The translations under genes were made by a program, and so were the position numbers. 64,000 bases of DNA from Pseudomonas fuscovaginae SE-1 (GTDB lineage: Bacteria; Pseudomonadota; Gammaproteobacteria; Pseudomonadales; Pseudomonadaceae). The notes below the pieces were generated by a model, which saw only the letters and a program-made list of their open reading frames with translations, did no database searches and had not been told where the DNA came from. Shown piece by piece: positions 1 through 11,914 of this stretch (position 1 is the stretch's first letter; the number at the start of each line of letters is the position of its first letter). The stretch covers positions 59,315 through 123,314 of the forward strand of contig NZ_AQOH01000008.1 in assembly GCF_000364705.1 (NCBI RefSeq), in the 5' to 3' direction.

Positions 1-662
1 AAGCCGGTACCGCCGTCCTCGGCCGAGCCGCCACGACCGCTGACCGGCAGCCGGTCACGATGATACTTCATCAACCAGGCGCTATAGACCGCGGAGAAGC
101 GCTCGGCATCGAAGCGCGACACCTTGACCTTGGGCAGGCGCCCGGCAATGCCTTCCGGCGCCTCGCAGGCCGGGGCCGGCTCGCCGCTGGCCAGCGATTG
201 CGCCTGGGACATGACCAGCGCGTACTGGCGCGCCGTCACCGGGTACTTGCCCATGAAATAGAACATCGGCTTCAACGGCGAGCCGGCATCGGTCTTCGGC
301 AAGGCCGGGGCAATCGCCTTCTGCCAGTCGGCCGGCAGGTCCTTGAGGGTGAACTGGCCGTTGATGAAATCCCGGCGATAGCCGGAAATGAACGACTGCT
401 TGTAGCCCGGCTCGTCTTCGCTGAAGGGGTAGCCGAGGCTGATCTCACGGTCATCCAGAGTGCCCTGGGCGAGGATATAGACGTAACGGAACACCATCTC
501 GCCATCGCACGGCAACGGCAGGCTGATATCGCCGCTCAGCGGCTTGGGATTGTCCAGCTTGTTGGTGTCGTCGTCGGCCCGCACCAGGCCTCCTGAGCCC
601 GGAGAAACCAGGCCCAGGGAACCGATCAACACCATGAGGGCCGCGCTGCGCAGCTTAAACAT
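1..662 (-). CDS. tagR: TagR, FGE-sulfatase-like periplasmic T6SS regulator (C-terminus off the window)
   Basis: Only the first 220 codons are present; the gene runs off the left edge. Reading the minus strand from the ATG at 662 gives a signal peptide (MFKLRSAALMVLIGSLGL...) followed by a mature domain containing FMGKYPVTARQY, the start typical of the formylglycine-generating-enzyme/sulfatase-modifying-factor fold. In P. aeruginosa, TagR acts in the periplasm upstream of the kinase PpkA with TagQ, TagS and TagT to switch on H1-T6SS. The ATG overlaps the tagS stop codon by 8 bases, so the two are probably translationally coupled. tagQ, expected next, would lie outside the window. Identification rests on the motif plus gene order. 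Confidence 0.85.
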   Translation of the reverse strand, partial: MFKLRSAALMVLIGSLGLVSPGSGGLVRADDDTNKLDNPKPLSGDISLPLPCDGEMVFRYVYILAQGTLDDREISLGYPFSEDEPGYKQSFISGYRRDFINGQFTLKDLPADWQKAIAPALPKTDAGSPLKPMFYFMGKYPVTARQYALVMSQAQSLASGEPAPACEAPEGIAGRLPKVKVSRFDAERFSAVYSAWLMKYHRDRLPVSGRGGSAEDGGTG

Positions 663-1860
663 CTCTGATTCCTTCCGAAGCTTCTATCTGTGCCACTCGC
701 CAGCCACCGAGGGCCGCAGCCAGAGCACAGACCGCCAACACCGAAAAAAGTGCCAGCATGTAATGGCGCCACAGCAACTGGCTGGCATATTCGCCGGCCA
801 CCTGCACGAACAGATGGTTCAGGCCCTGCTCCGCGACGAGGTACAGCACGATGCTCAGACCCGCGGCGAACAGCCCGCTGTAGAGTGCCTGCAGCACCAC
901 GAACAGCAGCAGCGCCGCGGTGCCCAGGCCCAGCAGGCGCAGCACCGACAACTCGCGACGCTTGCGCTCGACCGCCGCCAGCGCACCGGCGCAGATCGCC
1001 GCGAAGGCCCCGAACAGAGCCAGGGTGGCGATAATCCAGAATACGATGGACAGGTTGCGACTCAGCGACTGTACCTGGGCGATGGTCTGGGCCTGGGTCG
1101 AGACCAGCAGCCCGCGCTCGACGAAATATTGGCGCAGCGGCTCGACGTCGCTGAGCTCGCGGGCGTACAAGCGGAAGGCCGGGTACACCCGCTGCGCGGC
1201 GGAGCCGGCCGGCTCGCCGCTCCAGCCCAGCATCGGTACGCCACGGCCATCACGATAATCCTCGGCAGCCTCCAGCAGCGCCAGCGGTGCGAACAGGGCA
1301 TCGCGACCGAAGGCTTCCAGTGGCAGCACCGCCTGCACGCGGATCTGCGTGTGCTGGCTTTCCACCCGGCCGGCCACCTGGCGTCCGAAGGATACCTCGA
1401 GCCAGTCACCGGGCTTCACCCCGAGCTTTTCCGCGGCGGTGTAGCTCAGCAGCATCGCCGCCAGCCCGGTGGGTGCCGGCTGTCCGCCGAGCAGCGGGTC
1501 GCCCTCGGCAGTCGGGATCATCTCGACGTTCAATGCCGGCCCCTGGCGACTGATGGACAGGTCGGCGGTGGCGGCGATCTGCCGGGTCCGCGGCAGGGCG
1601 AAGGCCACGTCATCCCGCCGACCCAGCTCGGCGATGTAGGCCGCACTGAAGCGCCCACCGCCAAGGGGAATGATTTCGCGCACCAGCGGGTCGCGCTCCA
1701 GCCGCTCGGTCAGGCTGCTGACCAGGCCGAACTTGAGTCCGAACAACACCAGCAACGGCGCGATCACCGCCACCAGGGCCAGCACCGAGCAGGCCGACAG
1801 CCGCGCATCGGCGCGGTAATCCTGCCAGGCCAGGCCCGCCACCAGCGAAGCGCGCATCAT
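655..1860 (-). CDS. tagS: TagS, FtsX/MacB-type ABC permease of the T6SS sensory branch
   Basis: 401-aa inner-membrane protein. One membrane segment lies near residues 20-45, then a large periplasmic domain (about 50-265), then three closely spaced hydrophobic segments (about 270-300, 310-345 and 360-385). This is the four-helix FtsX/MacB layout with one big periplasmic loop. It is the permease partner of TagT. Together they are known in P. aeruginosa to be needed for PpkA-dependent activation of H1-T6SS (threonine phosphorylation pathway), not for export of a known solute. It overlaps tagT by 4 bases upstream and tagR by 8 bases downstream, so it belongs to a tightly coupled operon. Confidence 0.85.
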   Translation of the reverse strand: MMRASLVAGLAWQDYRADARLSACSVLALVAVIAPLLVLFGLKFGLVSSLTERLERDPLVREIIPLGGGRFSAAYIAELGRRDDVAFALPRTRQIAATADLSISRQGPALNVEMIPTAEGDPLLGGQPAPTGLAAMLLSYTAAEKLGVKPGDWLEVSFGRQVAGRVESQHTQIRVQAVLPLEAFGRDALFAPLALLEAAEDYRDGRGVPMLGWSGEPAGSAAQRVYPAFRLYARELSDVEPLRQYFVERGLLVSTQAQTIAQVQSLSRNLSIVFWIIATLALFGAFAAICAGALAAVERKRRELSVLRLLGLGTAALLLFVVLQALYSGLFAAGLSIVLYLVAEQGLNHLFVQVAGEYASQLLWRHYMLALFSVLAVCALAAALGGWRVAQIEASEGIRDV

Positions 1861-2572
1861 GACTGGCCTCCCAGGGTCGCGGTCACACCACCATCGGCGT
1901 CGCGCTGGCAGGTAATGCGCAGCACGCTCATGCCCAGGTCGCGCACCAGCGCTTCGTCGTGGCTGGCGATCACGCAGCAGGCGCCCTGCTCCGCCACCTG
2001 CCCGAGCAGCAACTGCATGACCCGCCCGGCATTCAGCGGGTCGAGTGCGGCCGTCGGCTCATCGGCCAGCAACAGCCGCGGCGCATGGGCCAGGGCCCGG
2101 GCACAGCCGACACGCTGGCGTTGTCCGACCGACAGGGCCTGGGGTCTCTTGTCCAACTGGTCGGCGATCTCCAATTGCTCGGCCAGCCGCCGCACGCTGC
2201 CATCGTCCGCCATGCCCAGCAGCTTGCGCGACAGCCCGATGTTGCCACGCACATCGAGAAAACCCAGCAGCCCGCCGGTCTGCAGCACATAGCCAAGGTA
2301 GCGGCTGCGCAACTGCGCCAGCAGGTCGTGCTGTCCCTCGCGCCAGAGCCCGGCGATATCCTGCGCGCCAGCAGCCGCCTCGAAGGCGAACAGGCCGGCA
2401 CGGTCCGGCGCCGAAACCAGCGCCAGCAGGTCGAGCAGGGTGCTCTTGCCGCAGCCGCTGGGGCCGACCACCGCCCACTGCTGCCCCGGCACCAGGTCCA
2501 GGCGCGGAATCACCAGGCTGTAGCGCTGGGCCCCCTCGCCGCGCGTCTTGCGCACCTCACGCAGGCTGATCA

Positions 2573-2576
<4 letters not shown>
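1857..2576 (-). CDS. tagT: TagT, ABC ATPase of the T6SS sensory branch
   Basis: 239-aa ABC nucleotide-binding protein. Walker A is GPSGCGKST, the signature is the variant LSVGQRQR rather than LSGGQ, and Walker B runs into LLLADEPTAALDP. This is the LolD/MacB-type ATPase that pairs with TagS at the cytoplasmic face. Its stop codon overlaps the tagS start (ATGA type), and its own start overlaps the ppkA stop by 4 bases. The context gives the role: a signalling ABC transporter upstream of the PpkA kinase. Confidence 0.87.
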
Positions 2577-5689
<3,113 letters not shown>

Positions 5690-5703
5690 GTGTGGAAGTG
5701 TCT

Positions 5704-6432
5704 TCAGGTGGCTTTGACGACGATCGCCGTAATGTTGTCGGGGGCACCCCGGGTCAGGCCCAGGTGGACCAGGCTGCGCACCACGGCATAGGGTTCCGGA
5801 TGGCCGAGTACATCGCGGATCTCCGCATCCTCGGCGGTCTTGTTCAGGCCATCGCTGCACAGCAGGAAGCTGTCGCCGGGGAGCACCTGGAAGTTGCTCG
5901 TCGACAGCTCCAGTTGCGCCTCGACGCCGATCGCCCGGGTGACGATATTGGCCCGCGGATGCACCCGCGCCTCGGCTTCGCTGAGCAGGCCGCTGTCCTG
6001 CAGGTCCTGGACGTAGCTGTGGTCGCGGGAAATGCTCTCCAGCTGGCCATCGCGCAGGCGGTACAGGCGGCTGTCGCCGGCCCACAGGCAGATCGCGGTG
6101 TCACCGCGCACCGCCAGCAGCACCACGGTGCTGCCCATCATCGATACGCCGCGGTTGCCGGCCTCTTCGCGAACCGCCGCGTTGACCTCGGCCAGGCGCG
6201 TGCGCAGGGCATTGCTGTAGATCGCCAGGGAGTCCGACGGCGGAATGCGCCGCAGGGTGTCGACGATCAGGCTGGCGACGTAATCGCCCGCCGCATGCCC
6301 GCCCATGCCATCGGCCACGGCCCACAGGCCGGCATCGGGCAGGTCGAGGCAGGCGTCCTCGTTGATCTGGCGCACCATGCCGACATGGCTGTAGCTGGCC
6401 GACTTGTAGGTGATGTCAGGGGTATTGACCAT
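5704..6432 (-). CDS. pppA: PppA, PP2C phosphatase antagonising PpkA
   Basis: 242-aa metal-dependent PP2C/Stp1 phosphatase. Metal-site motifs are NEDACLDL near the N-terminus, VADGMGGHAAGD, and a C-terminal DNITAIVV. It dephosphorylates Fha and so resets the T6SS switch set by PpkA, as known for the P. aeruginosa homologue. Its start codon directly abuts the tagF stop with no spacer, and ppkA follows 14 bases downstream, so kinase and phosphatase are made from one transcript. Confidence 0.93.
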   Translation of the reverse strand: MVNTPDITYKSASYSHVGMVRQINEDACLDLPDAGLWAVADGMGGHAAGDYVASLIVDTLRRIPPSDSLAIYSNALRTRLAEVNAAVREEAGNRGVSMMGSTVVLLAVRGDTAICLWAGDSRLYRLRDGQLESISRDHSYVQDLQDSGLLSEAEARVHPRANIVTRAIGVEAQLELSTSNFQVLPGDSFLLCSDGLNKTAEDAEIRDVLGHPEPYAVVRSLVHLGLTRGAPDNITAIVVKAT

Positions 6433-7086
6433 TTAGCTCGCCGCCCCCTTGCCCAGCAGGAAACTGCCGAAATCGGCGGTGGCCGGCAGCCCATGGCACC
6501 GCATCAGACCCGCGTCGATCCGCTGCGAGCCTCGCCCCCACCACAGGCTCGTACCGACACAGGCCTGTTCGGCCAGAGCCTGGACACGAGACTCGGCGTC
6601 GAGCGCGGCAAAGCGTTGCAGGCCGGCGAACTCGCTGCCCGGGATCTTGTTGGCGAAGACCAGCCGGCCCAGGTTCTGCACACCGTGTTCGAACGCCTCG
6701 AAGCTGGCGCCCTCCTCCAGGGTCGCCAGCAACAGCGCTTCGGCCCGCTCGAACCAGTCATCGGCGCCACCGACCACCGTCGCCAGGGCATGCCCTTCAT
6801 CCAGCGGCTGGGCGATGGTCAACGGAAAGTAGCGCCCGACCCGGTCGATACTCGGCATAAGCACACCGCCCACCGCTTCCGGACCACAGACCCCCGGGGC
6901 GAGCACGAAACGCCAAAGCGGGCTGACCAGGTACACGTTCAGCCAGTCGCTGCCCAGTTGCTGCTGGCTGGCGTGCAGCCCGGACGCCAGCCAGGCGTCC
7001 CACGGCTGCACGAAACCCTGGGGCAGCCCACGACTGACGAAGTCGCCGCGGCTGGCCAGCTTGCCGTAGTAACCGACTGTCGTCAT
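6433..7086 (-). CDS. tagF: TagF, post-translational repressor of the T6SS
   Basis: 217 aa, starting at ATG 7086 (MTTVGYYGKLASRGDFVSR). The YYGKLxxxGDFVxR opening and PSIDRVGRYFPLT are typical of the TagF/ImpM (SciT) family. In P. aeruginosa, TagF represses H1-T6SS independently of phosphorylation, acting on Fha and the membrane complex; in some other bacteria it is fused to PppA. Here the two are separate but directly abutting genes. The start overlaps the tssM stop as ATGA. An open frame extends upstream inside tssM, but that is only codon bias. Confidence 0.9.
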   Translation of the reverse strand: MTTVGYYGKLASRGDFVSRGLPQGFVQPWDAWLASGLHASQQQLGSDWLNVYLVSPLWRFVLAPGVCGPEAVGGVLMPSIDRVGRYFPLTIAQPLDEGHALATVVGGADDWFERAEALLLATLEEGASFEAFEHGVQNLGRLVFANKIPGSEFAGLQRFAALDAESRVQALAEQACVGTSLWWGRGSQRIDAGLMRCHGLPATADFGSFLLGKGAAS

Positions 7087-10000
7087 AGGCGCTCCGGCAG
7101 GCTGAAGCCGCTGAGCACGCGGCTCTTGAACGGATTGAAGGCACTGTTGGCACGCAGTTCGTAGGAGATGCTCGCGCCGTCGACCCGCAGGCGCAGGTTG
7201 AAGCGGTCCGGCGAGTTGCCGGCCACCAGGTCCGACTGCTCCAGCAGGCGGAACCAGGCCCACGGACCGTCCAGGGTCACTCCAGAGCGGCCGGTGGCCG
7301 AGGGTGGCGAGATCGACAGGCGGACGACGCCGATGCTGCCCGGATTCGGCCACTGCATCGCCACAGGCCGGCTCGGGCCGTGGTCGTAGCTGATCTGCTG
7401 GCCGTCGAGATCGAGCAGAAACTGGGTGATCGAGGCATCCATCGCCACCGGCTTGAGTTCGAAACGCACGATCGGCTGGGTGCCGCCGGAACGGAAGAAC
7501 GCGTCGCGAATCGCCGCGGCGCGCTGGAAGGTCTGCAGCACGCCCGGCGAAATCCCCAGTTTCTGCGCCGCCCCCGGCTGCCAGCGCCAGGTCGCGGTCG
7601 AGGTGTCGACGTAGGGCTGCAGGTACTTGCGGAAGTAATTGTCCATCACCCCGCCAACGCCGAAGAACTGGCCGAAGTCGTCGAGGGTCGCATCCCGGGC
7701 ACTGCCGGGGGACAGCGGATAACGCCCGCTGAGGGACTGCCGGTAGACGTTCACCACCTCGCTGACCCAGGCCGCATTGAGCTGGTTGCGCACCCCGCCC
7801 ATCATGCTGTTGGTGGTCGAGCTGACCACCGACTTGACCAGACCCTGCACCAGCGGCGGCTGCCGCTCGGCATTCAGGCTGACCCGGGCGGCGGCACCGG
7901 CGGCCTGGTTCTTGGCCTCGCCGAGCAGGGCATCGCCGCTGGCGCCGACCATGGCGCTGACCTGCACGTACAGCGCGTTCATGTCCGCCAGCAGGCCATC
8001 GATGGCCGCCGGCTCGCCCTCGCCCTTGCTGACCAGGGCATTGAGTTCGGCGAAATGCGCGCTGACCGGGTCCTCGGCCGGTGCCGCCGGTGCATCGCTG
8101 GCCGGCTGTTCCTGGCCGAGCATCGAGCCCAGGCGCTGCTTGATCTGGTCGACACCGCTGTCGACCTTCTTGCCCTGGGCCGCCAGCAGGCGTTCTTCCT
8201 GTTGCAGGTCGGTTTCCTTGGCCACCGCCACCAGCAGCTTCTTCAGCGGCGAGGTCGGTCCGGAAATCACCCGCAGCACATCGGCCGCCTGGGCCACGCT
8301 GGTGATCGGTACGAAGTCGATATCGGCCAGCAAGGCATCCCACTGGCGCAGGTAATCCTGGAAGTACAGGCGGCGCACATCCGCCGCCAGGCTGGCGACG
8401 TTCTGCTGCTCGCCCTGGTCGCGGCCCAGCACCCACTGCTCTTCCGCCAGGGTCCCGGCCTGGTTCAGGCTGGCCAGGAGGAACGCCTCGCGATAGCCCT
8501 TGGCGGTGAAGAAGCCGCTCAGGGGTTCGCTCAGCGGCTTGCCGCTCTTGCGGCTGAACACCAGCGCGGCGTCGCGGCCGGCGGCGTCGCTGATGCGGAA
8601 ATCGCTCACCCCGGCCGGCAGTTTCTGGCGCTTGACCCGGTCGTAGACCCGCTGCGCCACCGGCAACCGCTGCAACTGGCGCCGCAGGTCGTCGATCAGC
8701 CGCTCGTCCAGCCGGGCATTCGGTGGATGCCGGTCGAACAACGCCTTGAGATGCTCGCCCAGCGCCAGGCGCTGATCCGGCGGCAGGTCGCGTGGCAGGT
8801 TGCGGTCCCAATCGAGGGCGATCCAGGCCTTGATGAACTCGGGGTCGTAGTGCTCGTTGTCAGCCAGCATCAGGTAGGCCTTCAGGCCTTCATAGAGGAA
8901 GTCCGAGCTGCCGCCACTGCGCAACTGTTCCTCGACCCGGGTCACCAGGCGTGGCGCGAACACCGCGATCAGCAGCTTGCGATAGACGCTGGCGGACTCG
9001 GCCTCGAGCATGTCGCCCTGGTACAGACCCAGGCCCTCGGACCAGCCCGGCGCATCGCCGGCCAGGTGCCGGACCGCATTGAGCAGCGGCAGCACCGCCA
9101 GCACGTCGCGCTGCGCCGGGCTGAGGTTCTGCACGCTCTGGCCCAGCGGCGCGACCTTCTGGTCGACCTGGGCGATATAGGCCTGGTTGGCCTTGTAGCT
9201 GATCAGCCACAGGGTGCTGACCAGCAGCACCACCGCCACCGTCGCCGCCAGCACGCCACGGGCCAGCCACTTGCGCCGCCGCTCGACCTTGGGGTTGACC
9301 CCGACCAGGCCACGCTCGGCAAAGGCCACCGCTGTGAACAGCTTCTCGATGAAATAACTGCGCCCGGTGCCGCTCTGGCGGGCCAGGTGCTGGCGGTCCA
9401 GGCTCATGCTCTGGGCCATGGCACCGATCAGTCGGTCGATCGGGCTGCCTTCCTGGGTGCCGCTGGTGAAGTACACCCCACGCAGCAGCGCCCGGTCTTC
9501 ATAGGCGTTGGGCTTGAACACGCCGTCGAGGAAGCTCTGCAGGCACTCGCGCAACGCACCGAACTGTTGCGGGAAACCGTAGATCAGATCGCGGCGAGCC
9601 GGGTCGCGCTCCTGCTGCAGGCGTTCGACCAGGCGCTCGTTGAGCCGCTGCTCCAGCGCGGCGAACTCGCCCTTGAAGTGCACCAGCGGGCTTTCGGCGT
9701 TCTTGCCGTCGTCCAAGGTGAAGGTCGTGCCCCACACCTGTGCCCGCTCCTCCTTGCTCAGGGCATCGAAGAACTCCATGAAGCCGGGCACCAGGTCGAG
9801 CTTGGTCAGCATCAGGTAGATCGGGAAGCGCACGCCGAGCTGGGTGTACAGTTCCTGGATCCGCGCGCGGATCGCCGCGGCATGGGCCGCGCGTTCGGCG
9901 TCGGTACCGAGCAGCAGGTCGGACAGGCTGATGGCGATGAACGCACCGTCGATCGGCCGGCGCGAACGCTGGGTCTTGAGCAGATCGAGGAAGCCCAGCC

Positions 10001-10586
10001 AGGCCGCCTTGTCCACCTGGGCATGACTGTCCTGGGTGGTATAGCGGCCGGCGGTATCGAGCAACACGGCTTCATCGGTGAACCACCAGTCACAGTTGCG
10101 GGTGCCGCCGACACCACGGATCGCCCCGGCGCCCAGTTGCGCGGCCAGCGGGAAATGCAGGCCGGAGTTGACCAGCGCGGTGGTCTTGCCCGAACCGGGC
10201 GGGCCGATGATCACGTACCACGGCAGTTCGTACAGGTTGCGGCGCTCGTCACCGCCGAGCCGGGCCTTCTTCAGCAGGGCCAGGGCCTCGTCCATGCGTT
10301 GGCGCAGGGTCGCCAGCTCCTCGGCGGTGGCGACGCTGGCCGCGTCCGGCGGCGTGTCCGCGGCCAGGCTCTGCATGACCTTCGCCGCCTGGCGACGGGC
10401 CTGGATCAGGCGGAACACGCGGTAGGCGATCCAGATCGCGAAGATCAGGATGATCAGCGCCCAACGCCGCCCTTCCGGCACCAGCGCCTCCAGCAGCGGA
10501 CCGACGAACCAGATGATCAGGCTCAGGGCGATCAGCCCCAGTACCGGGATCACCCAGCGAATGACAAAACCGAAAAAAGCCTTCAC
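7083..10586 (-). CDS. tssM: TssM (IcmF), inner-membrane channel component of the T6SS
   Basis: 1167 aa. Two N-terminal membrane helices (about residues 5-30 and 40-60) are followed by a cytoplasmic NTPase-like domain with an intact Walker A (GPPGSGKTT) around residue 130. A third helix lies near 440-465. The rest is the long periplasmic region ending in the beta-rich C-terminal domain known to bind the TssJ lipoprotein. TssM, TssL and TssJ form the trans-envelope complex that anchors the contractile apparatus. The gene overlaps tagF and tssL by 4 bases each (ATGA), so the complex components are probably made in balance. Confidence 0.94.
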   Translation of the reverse strand: MKAFFGFVIRWVIPVLGLIALSLIIWFVGPLLEALVPEGRRWALIILIFAIWIAYRVFRLIQARRQAAKVMQSLAADTPPDAASVATAEELATLRQRMDEALALLKKARLGGDERRNLYELPWYVIIGPPGSGKTTALVNSGLHFPLAAQLGAGAIRGVGGTRNCDWWFTDEAVLLDTAGRYTTQDSHAQVDKAAWLGFLDLLKTQRSRRPIDGAFIAISLSDLLLGTDAERAAHAAAIRARIQELYTQLGVRFPIYLMLTKLDLVPGFMEFFDALSKEERAQVWGTTFTLDDGKNAESPLVHFKGEFAALEQRLNERLVERLQQERDPARRDLIYGFPQQFGALRECLQSFLDGVFKPNAYEDRALLRGVYFTSGTQEGSPIDRLIGAMAQSMSLDRQHLARQSGTGRSYFIEKLFTAVAFAERGLVGVNPKVERRRKWLARGVLAATVAVVLLVSTLWLISYKANQAYIAQVDQKVAPLGQSVQNLSPAQRDVLAVLPLLNAVRHLAGDAPGWSEGLGLYQGDMLEAESASVYRKLLIAVFAPRLVTRVEEQLRSGGSSDFLYEGLKAYLMLADNEHYDPEFIKAWIALDWDRNLPRDLPPDQRLALGEHLKALFDRHPPNARLDERLIDDLRRQLQRLPVAQRVYDRVKRQKLPAGVSDFRISDAAGRDAALVFSRKSGKPLSEPLSGFFTAKGYREAFLLASLNQAGTLAEEQWVLGRDQGEQQNVASLAADVRRLYFQDYLRQWDALLADIDFVPITSVAQAADVLRVISGPTSPLKKLLVAVAKETDLQQEERLLAAQGKKVDSGVDQIKQRLGSMLGQEQPASDAPAAPAEDPVSAHFAELNALVSKGEGEPAAIDGLLADMNALYVQVSAMVGASGDALLGEAKNQAAGAAARVSLNAERQPPLVQGLVKSVVSSTTNSMMGGVRNQLNAAWVSEVVNVYRQSLSGRYPLSPGSARDATLDDFGQFFGVGGVMDNYFRKYLQPYVDTSTATWRWQPGAAQKLGISPGVLQTFQRAAAIRDAFFRSGGTQPIVRFELKPVAMDASITQFLLDLDGQQISYDHGPSRPVAMQWPNPGSIGVVRLSISPPSATGRSGVTLDGPWAWFRLLEQSDLVAGNSPDRFNLRLRVDGASISYELRANSAFNPFKSRVLSGFSLPERL

Positions 10587-11914
10587 TCGACTCCCTCCGC
10601 AAAGACTGTGATTTCCACCCGACGGTTCTTCGCCCGGCCCTCGGCCGTGGCGTTCGACGCCAGCGGCTCGGTGTCGCTGCGCCCTTCGGCACTGAAGCGT
10701 TCGGGCTGGCCGGTCTTCGCCGCGAGAATCTGCAACACCTGCTCGGCCCGCGCCTGGGACAACGCCCAGTTCGACGGGAAGCGCAGGGTGGCGATCGGAC
10801 GATTGTCACTGTGGCCGGTGACCCGCACCTGCCCCTTGACCTTGCGGATCGCATCGGCGATGCGCAGCATCAGCGGCTGGAAGTCGTCGACGATGCTGGC
10901 GCTGCCCGAGGCGAACAGTTCGTCGCCACGGATGGTCACCACCGAACGGTCGACCTGGTCCTCGACCGCAACCTTGCCGGCCCTGATCTCCTCGGCGAGG
11001 AAACCGGCCAGGCGCGGCCGCTCGACCACCTTGGGCCGCACTACCGGCCGGTCGATGGTCTGCACCGGGATTTCGCCCAGGGCATGGATGTTCCTGAACA
11101 CCGGTTCGGCGTCGGAGGCCAGCTTCATGCGCAGGCCGAACAGCAGGGCCAGCAGCAATGCCAGGCCGATCGCCACGCCGACCCAGGGCGGCATGAACTG
11201 GCTGAGGCGATCGCGGGCCACGGTCAGGCCGCGCCAGCGCGGCGACAGTTCGCGCTCGTATTCGCCACGGGCACTGCGGATGGTCGCGGCGGTGCGCTCA
11301 CGCAGCGCCTCCAGTTGGCTGCGGCCGTCGTTCATGACCCGGTAACGGCCCTCGAAGCCCAGGCACATGCACAGGTACAGCAGTTCCAGCAGGTACAGGC
11401 GCTCCCGTGGGCTCTGCAGGCAGTGTTCGAGCAGCTGGAACACCTTCTCGCCGCCCCAGGCCTCGTTGTGCACGGTGATCAGCAGACTCTGCTTGCCCCA
11501 CTCGCTGGTGCTGCCCCACGGCGTACTGAGCACCGCTTCGTCGAGGGCGGTGCACAGCGCGTAGCGCGCCAGCAGCACCTCGTTGCGCGCCACACCGGCG
11601 GCCTCGGCGCGCTCCTCGAACTGGCGCAGGTAACCGAGCAACTGCGCCCGCAGGCTGGCCGGGGCCGGGTGGGCGATGGTGTTTCGCAACCGGGTGAGCA
11701 GCGCCAGCAGCGGGCCGGCGGCGCTTTCCAGCGGATTCAGGCCCTGGGACTGGCCGATCGGCAACGGCGCCGCCGGCATCGACAGCGGCGCGGCCGGCTC
11801 GACCCGCGGGGCGGCCTGGGGCTCGCGACCACCGGGGCGCGGCATGAATTGGGTACGGTCGTTGGGGACCGGGGCTGGCTGGCCCAGCGGATCTTCATTG
11901 GAGTGCATCGCCAC
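10583..11914 (-). CDS. tssL: TssL (DotU) with a C-terminal peptidoglycan-binding OmpA domain
   Basis: 443 aa, the 'evolved' TssL form. A Pro-rich N-terminal tail (about 1-65) is followed by the DotU/IcmH cytoplasmic helical domain (about 66-250). One membrane helix follows (WVGVAIGLALLLALLFGL, about 255-275), then a periplasmic OmpA/MotB-like domain with the expected TGHSDNRP and ALSQARAEQV motifs, ending in NRRVEITVF. The last domain should bind peptidoglycan directly, so no separate TagL is needed. It overlaps tssM by 4 bases and begins one base before the tssK stop, placing it in the membrane-complex operon. Confidence 0.94.
   Translation of the reverse strand: MAMHSNEDPLGQPAPVPNDRTQFMPRPGGREPQAAPRVEPAAPLSMPAAPLPIGQSQGLNPLESAAGPLLALLTRLRNTIAHPAPASLRAQLLGYLRQFEERAEAAGVARNEVLLARYALCTALDEAVLSTPWGSTSEWGKQSLLITVHNEAWGGEKVFQLLEHCLQSPRERLYLLELLYLCMCLGFEGRYRVMNDGRSQLEALRERTAATIRSARGEYERELSPRWRGLTVARDRLSQFMPPWVGVAIGLALLLALLFGLRMKLASDAEPVFRNIHALGEIPVQTIDRPVVRPKVVERPRLAGFLAEEIRAGKVAVEDQVDRSVVTIRGDELFASGSASIVDDFQPLMLRIADAIRKVKGQVRVTGHSDNRPIATLRFPSNWALSQARAEQVLQILAAKTGQPERFSAEGRSDTEPLASNATAEGRAKNRRVEITVFAEGVE

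Noticed and set aside
5690..6085. N-terminal extension of PpkA in its open frame
   Set aside because: The extra residues overlap pppA in another frame, are Arg/Pro-rich, and precede a normal kinase start.
7087..8811. Long N-terminal extension of TagF
   Set aside because: It lies wholly within tssM; the family N-terminus begins at MTTVGYYGKL.
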